NCBI GenBank assembly: GCA_964357355.1
Contig: CAYHKY010000008.1
Location: 1 to 26,668 of the forward strand
Direction: 5' to 3'
Source of the DNA: CAYHKY01 sp964357355
GTDB taxonomy: Bacteria > Patescibacteriota > Microgenomatia > UBA10105
Length of the DNA stretch: 26,668 nucleotides
Below, one piece after another: positions 22,325 to 26,668 of the stretch. Made by a program: the position numbers and the translations under genes. The notes under the pieces were generated by a model. That model did no database searches. It had not been told where the DNA came from and was given only the letters and a program-made list of their open reading frames with translations. Each line of letters starts with the position of its first letter. The stretch's first letter is position 1.

Positions 22325-23365
22325 TTACGAACGTGATATTAGTGCTAACCAAAGTCCAAATGCGGATAGCATTACGCTGATAATCCAAAACCGCATTACT
22401 ATTTTTGGCTCCGGCCAACCTTTTTGTTGTAACCATAAGTGAAGAGGTGCGGCTGCCATAATTTTTTTCCCCAAGTATTTCTTTGCCAGAAGCTGGATAA
22501 GCGAAGACGATACTTCTGCAACAAATACTCCCCCAATGACAACCAACGCAAATGTCTTACCCAACATGAGCCCAACAACAGCAAGTGTCGCCCCAAAAGC
22601 CAAAGCTCCCACGTCACCTAAAAATATACGTGCCGGATAAACATTGAAATATAAAAATGCGATCAATCCTCCTAACCACAGTGCAATAAAAATAGACAAT
22701 GGAGTATCCAATATCGCAGCGGAAATAATCAGAAAAGCGACTAATGAAATCATCAGAATCCCCGCGGCTAAACCGTCAAGCCCGTCTGTAATATTAAAAG
22801 CGTTGCTAAATGCGATGATTACAAAAGCCGCAAACGGGATATAGAGAGGCCCCATATCAAGAATTGTAAGCAGTGGAATATGCAGAATTTCAATTTTCAG
22901 GTCCGAATACAACCAAGTCGCAATGATCAATGCAAGAATAATTTCGATAATGAGTTTATGACGTAGGCGGAGTCCGAAAAATGCGTCTTTTGCCCATCCA
23001 AACGTCTTTTTCATGTCGTCGTACAACCCGAGTAACCCAAATGATAAAAAAGTGAACATTACTATTCCGGCTTCTAAGACTAAATCATAAACTGCGGTAA
23101 TAGGTACAAAAAAATACTTAAGCAATAGGAGCATTATCGGAAATAAAATTGCGGTAGTCAGTATCACCAACAAACCTCCTCCAACAGGAGTACCAACTTT
23201 TTTTTGGTGAAACTTATCAAAAATTGGAGTAGGTTTTTCAAAAGCATCTTTTGTTGTTTGAGTTTGGCGTTGAAATCTGAGTTTATAGAGGATATGAATA
23301 AAAGGTATATACAAAAGACTGTTAAGTACGAAAGAAAAAAGAAGAATCGTCAATATGGTAATCAT
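22325..23365 (-). CDS. mraY: Phospho-MurNAc-pentapeptide transferase MraY (346 aa), variant His motif
   Basis: MraY transfers phospho-MurNAc-pentapeptide from UDP to undecaprenyl phosphate, making lipid I. About ten membrane segments are present. Catalytic and Mg-binding elements seen are Asp116-Asp117 (GLYDDMKK), NITDGLDGLA (191-200) and Asp251 (FLGDVGALA). The C-terminal loop reads PLHLWLQQKGWPEPKIVMRF (307-326). In most MraY proteins this is P-[IL]-H-H-H-[FY]-E-x-x-G-W, so two of the three active-site-loop histidines are replaced by Leu and Trp. The gene starts 9 bases after dgkA. The enzyme is otherwise full length, so it is probably functional. Confidence 0.95.
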   Translation of the reverse strand: MITILTILLFSFVLNSLLYIPFIHILYKLRFQRQTQTTKDAFEKPTPIFDKFHQKKVGTPVGGGLLVILTTAILFPIMLLLLKYFFVPITAVYDLVLEAGIVMFTFLSFGLLGLYDDMKKTFGWAKDAFFGLRLRHKLIIEIILALIIATWLYSDLKIEILHIPLLTILDMGPLYIPFAAFVIIAFSNAFNITDGLDGLAAGILMISLVAFLIISAAILDTPLSIFIALWLGGLIAFLYFNVYPARIFLGDVGALAFGATLAVVGLMLGKTFALVVIGGVFVAEVSSSLIQLLAKKYLGKKIMAAAPLHLWLQQKGWPEPKIVMRFWIISVMLSAFGLWLALISRS

Positions 23366-23374
23366 AATTTTAAA

Positions 23375-23746
23375 CTACATTAGCTTCATTATCAGCTTCG
23401 GTACTAACAATAAAAAAGCTATAATCACGGACCCGCCAGCAACCGTTAACATCATTCCCGCAGCCACATCTTTGGCTATTTTTGCTTCATGGCGCCACTC
23501 ACTAGTAATTAAATCAGTCATTGCCTCAAGCGCTGTATTGATCAATTCAGCGGACATCCCCCAAATGATCGTAAGAATTATAAGTACCCACTCAATTTGG
23601 GTTAAACCTACATACCAAGAGGTTAGAATAGCAATAGTTGCCAAAATTGCATGAACCCTGAAGTTCGGTTGAGTAGTTAGTGCCCAAATAAGGCCGGAAA
23701 AAGCGTTTTTAAATGATATATGGTGTCTCTTTATAAGTTCGTCCAT
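23375..23746 (-). CDS. dgkA: Diacylglycerol kinase family protein, probable undecaprenol kinase (123 aa)
   Basis: This small trimeric membrane kinase phosphorylates a lipid alcohol. In Gram-positive-type bacteria the substrate is usually undecaprenol, which returns the carrier lipid to wall synthesis. Three membrane helices are present, with the family motif AELINTALEAMTDLI (Glu67, Asn70, Glu74, Asp78) and AKDVAAGMML (Lys92, Asp93). The position beside mraY favours the undecaprenol role. A site AAGG lies about 6 bases before the ATG. A perfect TATAAT (complement of 23757-23762) lies 10 bases upstream but has no good -35. Confidence 0.92.
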   Translation of the reverse strand: MDELIKRHHISFKNAFSGLIWALTTQPNFRVHAILATIAILTSWYVGLTQIEWVLIILTIIWGMSAELINTALEAMTDLITSEWRHEAKIAKDVAAGMMLTVAGGSVIIAFLLLVPKLIMKLM

Positions 23747-23783
23747 TTATACCTTCATTATATGACATTTAACCAAACCATAT

Positions 23784-24785
23784 CTAGTAACCACGCGTAT
23801 ATTTCCGAAATGATTCAACTGCATAGGTTACCAAATAATATGGCGTAAGCGGTAAATCATGCGCGTGTAGAAACCGCTTTTCCTCACCTCCGAATCCTTG
23901 CTTAAACAGCGTGATCCCTCGCCATGGATGTCTGTTAGAAGTCAGAGGAGCTATTCCCCAAAAATTGTAGTACTCAACACCAAGTTTTTGGGCTAATTTA
24001 ATTGCATGCCATTGGAGCAAATGCGTCGCTCCCGTTTTAGTAGGCACTGAAGCGCTATGATGGTAGATGAACTGTGATCCAAAATGTACAAACAGACTGG
24101 CTGCAAGAAGTTTTTTTCCATCCTTGGCAAAAAGGAGATAAACTTTATTCGATTTGGAAAGCAATTCAAATTCTTCTTTAATTCCTTTATGCGGTACAAA
24201 CTCCTGACGCACAGCAGTTTCCCCATAAAGAGAAAGAAACATATTTATATCGGTAGACTCATTTACTGTGATTCCCAACTTTTCGGCATGTCGGATAAGA
24301 TAACGGGTGGATTTTCGCATTTGGGAAAGAAGTGTTTCTTCCGGAAGTTTCACATTAAGAATCCAACAAATTTCTGCATCCATTGCTTGAAGAGGTGAAA
24401 GACGGAAACCTTTTTTTATAAAAAGTGACTGATTGTCACAGGAATTCTCAATCATGGGACTTACTCGAATAAAATCCGCTCTGCGCTCTTTGCCCAAAAT
24501 TAAACATTCATCGATAAATAAATTCCAAAGCTTATCATTATTAAGCCCAAATACCGGACCGTGCCGAACGTGCAGGAATTTGCCTCTTTTGGCTTCAATC
24601 AAAATAATTTGTGCAACCCCCAACAGTTTTTTTCCTTCAAAAAATCCCCAACGAACAACTTCATTTCCTAATGATTTTTGAATTTCACCCCAATCCCACG
24701 ACTGAAAAAATGCCCAAGAATTATGCGTTTCTACGTAATTATTCCACAGATTTTTATCAATAAATTCTTTTGTGATTGAAGGCAT
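23784..24785 (-). CDS. FemX/FemAB-type peptidoglycan bridge aminoacyltransferase (333 aa)
   Basis: The protein has two GNAT-like halves, as in the enzymes that add the first amino acids of the peptide cross-bridge to lipid II using charged tRNA. Family features include FFQSWDWGEIQKSLG near the N-terminus, RHGPVFG, ADFIRVSPMIEN, the MRKSTRYLIRHAEKLGI helix region, FVHFGSQFIYHHSAS and a final GAT..LLQWHAIKLAQKLGVEYYNFWGI with the GFGGEE end. The long coiled-coil insertion of staphylococcal FemA is not apparent, giving a FemX-like shape. The start is ATG at 24785. A GTG at 24809 is possible. Its place just upstream of dgkA and mraY supports a role in wall synthesis; the added amino acid is unknown. 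Confidence 0.88.
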   Translation of the reverse strand: MPSITKEFIDKNLWNNYVETHNSWAFFQSWDWGEIQKSLGNEVVRWGFFEGKKLLGVAQIILIEAKRGKFLHVRHGPVFGLNNDKLWNLFIDECLILGKERRADFIRVSPMIENSCDNQSLFIKKGFRLSPLQAMDAEICWILNVKLPEETLLSQMRKSTRYLIRHAEKLGITVNESTDINMFLSLYGETAVRQEFVPHKGIKEEFELLSKSNKVYLLFAKDGKKLLAASLFVHFGSQFIYHHSASVPTKTGATHLLQWHAIKLAQKLGVEYYNFWGIAPLTSNRHPWRGITLFKQGFGGEEKRFLHAHDLPLTPYYLVTYAVESFRKYTRGY

Positions 24786-24830
24786 ATGTCTCAAATTCTG
24801 TCCCGTCACTACCCGTTGATAGTGAATGGA

Positions 24831-25448
24831 CTAGGGTTGTTCTTTATAAGGTGAACACGTTACAAACCCTTGTTCCAAAGAACAGCAATATGAAGAACTT
24901 TGACAAATTCTACCCCTTTGGGGCATATCACATTTCACTGCTTCATCCCAACTTCCACAACGGCACTTTTCAGGTGACCACCTGCCAGACTCACATAATT
25001 GAGAAGGCTCTGGTTCTTGAGCATTTTGCCTTATCTCTTGAGCAGTTTGGGTCAAGTGAAGAGTTACAGGGATAGCTAACATGACAAAAAATGCCAGTGC
25101 CGTAATTTGCAATCTAAGCGCCATTTTATATTGACAGTCAGAACATACCGTGGATTCTGTCAACATCGGCATCAATGTCTGTTTTCCGCACACTCGACAG
25201 CTTATTTCGTGATACTCAGTGGAACGAGCGATTCTGCTTTTCGAAACTTCATTAAATGAAATAACGCTCATGACAATACCCAAAAATATCGCAGGTATGC
25301 CATATACCAAACTCCAAAATGGGATGCGTGTTTGCAATATTGCCACACCTCCGAATAATAACCCTAAAGATACCACGATCAGGGCACTATTTTGGAAAAG
25401 GCGATAGATTAAATTTGGTGAGTAGAATTCTTCTTTTTCAGTTGGCAT
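24831..25448 (-). CDS. Membrane protein with internal zinc ribbon and Cys-rich tail (205 aa)
   Basis: The family is not recognised. Two hydrophobic segments (about 21-39 and 44-65) are followed by a likely cytoplasmic zinc ribbon, Cys84-x2-Cys87 (CRVCGK) and Cys102-x2-Cys105 (CSDC). A third hydrophobic segment (about 112-131) follows. The last 60 residues contain eight Cys (152, 162, 164, 173, 182, 188, 189, 198). With three membrane crossings the tail would be outside, where the Cys could form four disulfides. The start overlaps the end of the upstream small gene by 11 bases, so the two are probably cotranscribed. femX follows 45 bases downstream. Confidence 0.75.
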   Translation of the reverse strand: MPTEKEEFYSPNLIYRLFQNSALIVVSLGLLFGGVAILQTRIPFWSLVYGIPAIFLGIVMSVISFNEVSKSRIARSTEYHEISCRVCGKQTLMPMLTESTVCSDCQYKMALRLQITALAFFVMLAIPVTLHLTQTAQEIRQNAQEPEPSQLCESGRWSPEKCRCGSWDEAVKCDMPQRGRICQSSSYCCSLEQGFVTCSPYKEQP

Positions 25449-25614
25449 GCTGTTGTTTCTGTACTGCTGCCTTTATCAGGAAAAAAATAGCTGCCGGAAT
25501 GGCAAGCGGAATAACTACAAACAAGAAGAGGAAAAAAAGCAGAATAAGGCGCACTATAATCGGTTGGCTATTTACAAAATCAAGGACCTTGCGTGCAAAT
25601 ACTTCAAGTTGCAT
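25438..25614 (-). CDS. Small membrane protein (58 aa), unknown function
   Basis: The protein has an amphipathic N-terminal helix (MQLEVFARKVLDFVNSQP) and one long, very hydrophobic segment (about 21-48, IVRLILLFFLFLFVVIPLAI). A short basic tail (KAAVQKQQHAN) follows. The frame stays open ten codons further up, but those codons are made by the palindromic repeat at 25617-25712. The ATG at 25614 lies three bases outside the repeat and is the better start. No Shine-Dalgarno site is seen. The gene overlaps the zinc-ribbon membrane protein by 11 bases. Confidence 0.6.
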   Translation of the reverse strand: MQLEVFARKVLDFVNSQPIIVRLILLFFLFLFVVIPLAIPAAIFFLIKAAVQKQQHAN

Positions 25615-25616
25615 AA

Positions 25617-25712
25617 TGTATACCCGTCTTACGCTGGTTTGCAACCTGAAAGGTTGCTAAAGCAGCTTAGAGGGGTATATGGCCGGAACATTTTAAGTAT
25701 GTAGGCTATATA
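25617..25712 (+). repeat. Two-hairpin palindromic repeat, copy 4 (uninterrupted)
   Basis: The left module (25617-25680) is one long imperfect hairpin. TATACCCGTCTTACGCT pairs with AGCTTAGAGGGGTATA, and GCAACCT-gaa-AGGTTGC is perfect inside. The right module is the TGGCCGGAAC...GTAGGCTATA core. It is the clearest copy of the family and lacks the nested palindrome seen at 1148-1168. It abuts the start codon of the small minus-strand gene. The rest of the gap up to 25790 is AT-rich. Confidence 0.8.
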
Positions 25713-25790
25713 CTATTATAGAGTGTAATCCTAATCTGAGCAATTTCTCAATCGCAAAAACCTCTTTCTACTTTATGATATGCTACATTA

Positions 25791-26066
25791 ATGAAGTTAC
25801 CAAACCTCATTGTGTCTACCATACGTACTGGATTTCAATTATTAATCAGCCAACGCGTACCGCGCACTGTAAAATTAGGATTACTGTTGATATTTGTTTT
25901 GTATGTCCTTTTTCCGATTGATATTATCCCGGATTTTCTGCCGCTTATAGGCATTGCCGATGAAGTGACTCTTCTGTTTTTACTTCTCAGATTCATCGTG
26001 AAAAAATACAGCCCTCAGTCACAAGATGTTACTGCCGTTATCGACGGAGAAATTGTTTCCAAATAA
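25791..26066 (+). CDS. YkvA-like DUF1232 membrane protein (91 aa)
   Basis: This is a short protein of the YkvA/DUF1232 family, whose hallmark FPIDIIPDFLPLIGIADEV is present at residues 41-59 between two hydrophobic segments. The biochemical role of the family is not established. A TATGAT box (25774-25779) lies 11 bases before the ATG and there is no Shine-Dalgarno site, so the mRNA may be nearly leaderless. It is divergent from the small membrane protein gene and converges on the aminotransferase gene, whose stop lies 5 bases away. Confidence 0.9.
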   Translation: MKLPNLIVSTIRTGFQLLISQRVPRTVKLGLLLIFVLYVLFPIDIIPDFLPLIGIADEVTLLFLLLRFIVKKYSPQSQDVTAVIDGEIVSK

Positions 26067-26071
26067 ACAAA

Positions 26072-26668
26072 TTAAAACAGATTAATAACTTTATTCGCGT
26101 CAGACATTATCATATACGGATAAGTGGGTAAGTTTATAGAGTATTTCGCTGCTTTTTCTGATTCCGGACAACTTCCCATAGTATATCCAATTTTAGAGTA
26201 ATCAACACCCCGAGGATCAATCACATTACTGAACCAGTTTCCCAAAATAATTCCCTTTTGTTTTGCCCGGAAACGAATCTCATCCGCTTGTTTTGAAAAG
26301 ATATTAAATCTCAGATAAACCGCGCCTGCTATTTGTGAAGGAACCGTCAATCCCTCACGCTTTGTAATTTGCATATACAGCTTGGTTATTTTCTTCCGCT
26401 GTAAATTAAATCTATCCAGTTGTGCCAACTGAGCATACGCCAATTTAGCCAAAGCATTTGGGAAACTCGCGGGAAACCAAGGCGGACGCAAGGCGTTTTT
26501 TTCAATTGCATAGACTGGAAATGAAAGTAATCCAAGTTTTTGACTAACGTATAATAATATTTTTCCTATTTGAAAAAAGTGGTACAAATGCAATCCTGTC
26601 ACTGTAATTACCGGATGCAATAACTGCTGAAGTATCCAAAAATGAGGCGGATATGCCAAGTTGTTTCT
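26072..26668 (-). CDS. DegT/DnrJ/EryC1/StrS-family PLP aminotransferase, C-terminal part (cut by window edge)
   Basis: The frame is open to the last base, so the N-terminus with the PLP lysine lies outside the window. The visible ~198 residues match the C-terminal domain of sugar aminotransferases. A helix with LDRFNLQRKKITKLYMQI corresponds to the usual R.K.A..Y segment. The substrate-facing domain follows (AGAVYLRFNIFSKQADEIRF, KQKGIILGNWFSNVIDP), and the ending CPESEKAAKYSINLPTYPYM corresponds to the typical CP.AE......LP.hP. It is probably involved in making an amino sugar for surface glycans, which is inferred from the family. It converges on the YkvA-like gene. Confidence 0.8.
   Translation of the reverse strand, partial: RNNLAYPPHFWILQQLLHPVITVTGLHLYHFFQIGKILLYVSQKLGLLSFPVYAIEKNALRPPWFPASFPNALAKLAYAQLAQLDRFNLQRKKITKLYMQITKREGLTVPSQIAGAVYLRFNIFSKQADEIRFRAKQKGIILGNWFSNVIDPRGVDYSKIGYTMGSCPESEKAAKYSINLPTYPYMIMSDANKVINLF

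Noticed and set aside
1..26668. CRISPR array
   Set aside because: The repeats seen are four scattered palindromes of different lengths, not regularly spaced identical repeats, and no cas genes are present.

Overview
The window looks like a chromosomal segment of a Candidate Phyla Radiation (Patescibacteria) bacterium, most probably from the Microgenomates side. This is an inference. It rests on the moderate-to-low GC content, the compact genes, a reduced division/cell-wall cluster, an unusual isoleucyl-tRNA synthetase, an archaeal-type tRNA methylase inside a ribosomal-protein operon, frequent lack of Shine-Dalgarno sites, and many short palindromic intergenic repeats. No rRNA or marker tree was available to place it. 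TGA is a normal stop here (for example at the end of the signal peptidase gene), so there is no evidence of a recoded genetic code.

Layout. (1) 1-4760: a loosely packed region with a small membrane protein, a membrane-anchored coiled-coil protein, a family 2 glycosyltransferase and a large secreted protein (five-bladed propeller plus papain-like C39-type domain). Palindromic repeats are scattered through it. (2) 4585-5325: a tRNA-Val(CAC) gene with a duplicated 5' half, divergent from signal peptidase I. (3) 5344-12330, minus strand: a housekeeping block read as T-box leader, ileS, rodA, rplU, Trm11-like methylase, rpmA, parB. Genes are touching or overlapping, with a second promoter in front of rplU. 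(4) 12345-16580: an accessory island with a 121-bp miniature inverted-repeat element and its 9-bp target duplication, a frameshifted gene, a candidate small RNA, a NYN-domain nuclease and a three-gene surface operon (pilin-like, Pro/Thr-stalk membrane protein, collagen-like protein). (5) 16696-24785, minus strand: the division and peptidoglycan cluster femX-dgkA-mraY-ftsW-murG-ftsQ-ftsA-ftsZ. (6) 24831-26668: two small membrane proteins, a YkvA-like protein and the C-terminal part of a DegT-type aminotransferase cut by the window edge.

How it fits together. Region 5 makes the lipid-linked peptidoglycan precursor (MraY, MurG), recycles or phosphorylates the carrier lipid (DgkA/UdpK type), adds bridge amino acids (FemX type) and builds the septum (FtsZ, FtsA, FtsQ, FtsW). 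RodA in region 3 is the elongation SEDS polymerase. Region 3 also couples translation (IleRS, L21, L27, tRNA methylation) to chromosome partition (ParB). Regions 1 and 4 encode mostly exported or surface-anchored proteins, as expected for an organism that must attach to partner cells.

The observations most worth following up are: the T-box leader of ileS, with a possible ultrashort Stem I; the miniature element with intact target duplication just upstream of the ileS promoter; a four-copy two-hairpin repeat, two copies of which abut start codons and one of which carries a nested palindrome; a promoter-hairpin-hairpin-terminator unit that looks like a ~53-nt RNA; and the collagen-like surface operon.
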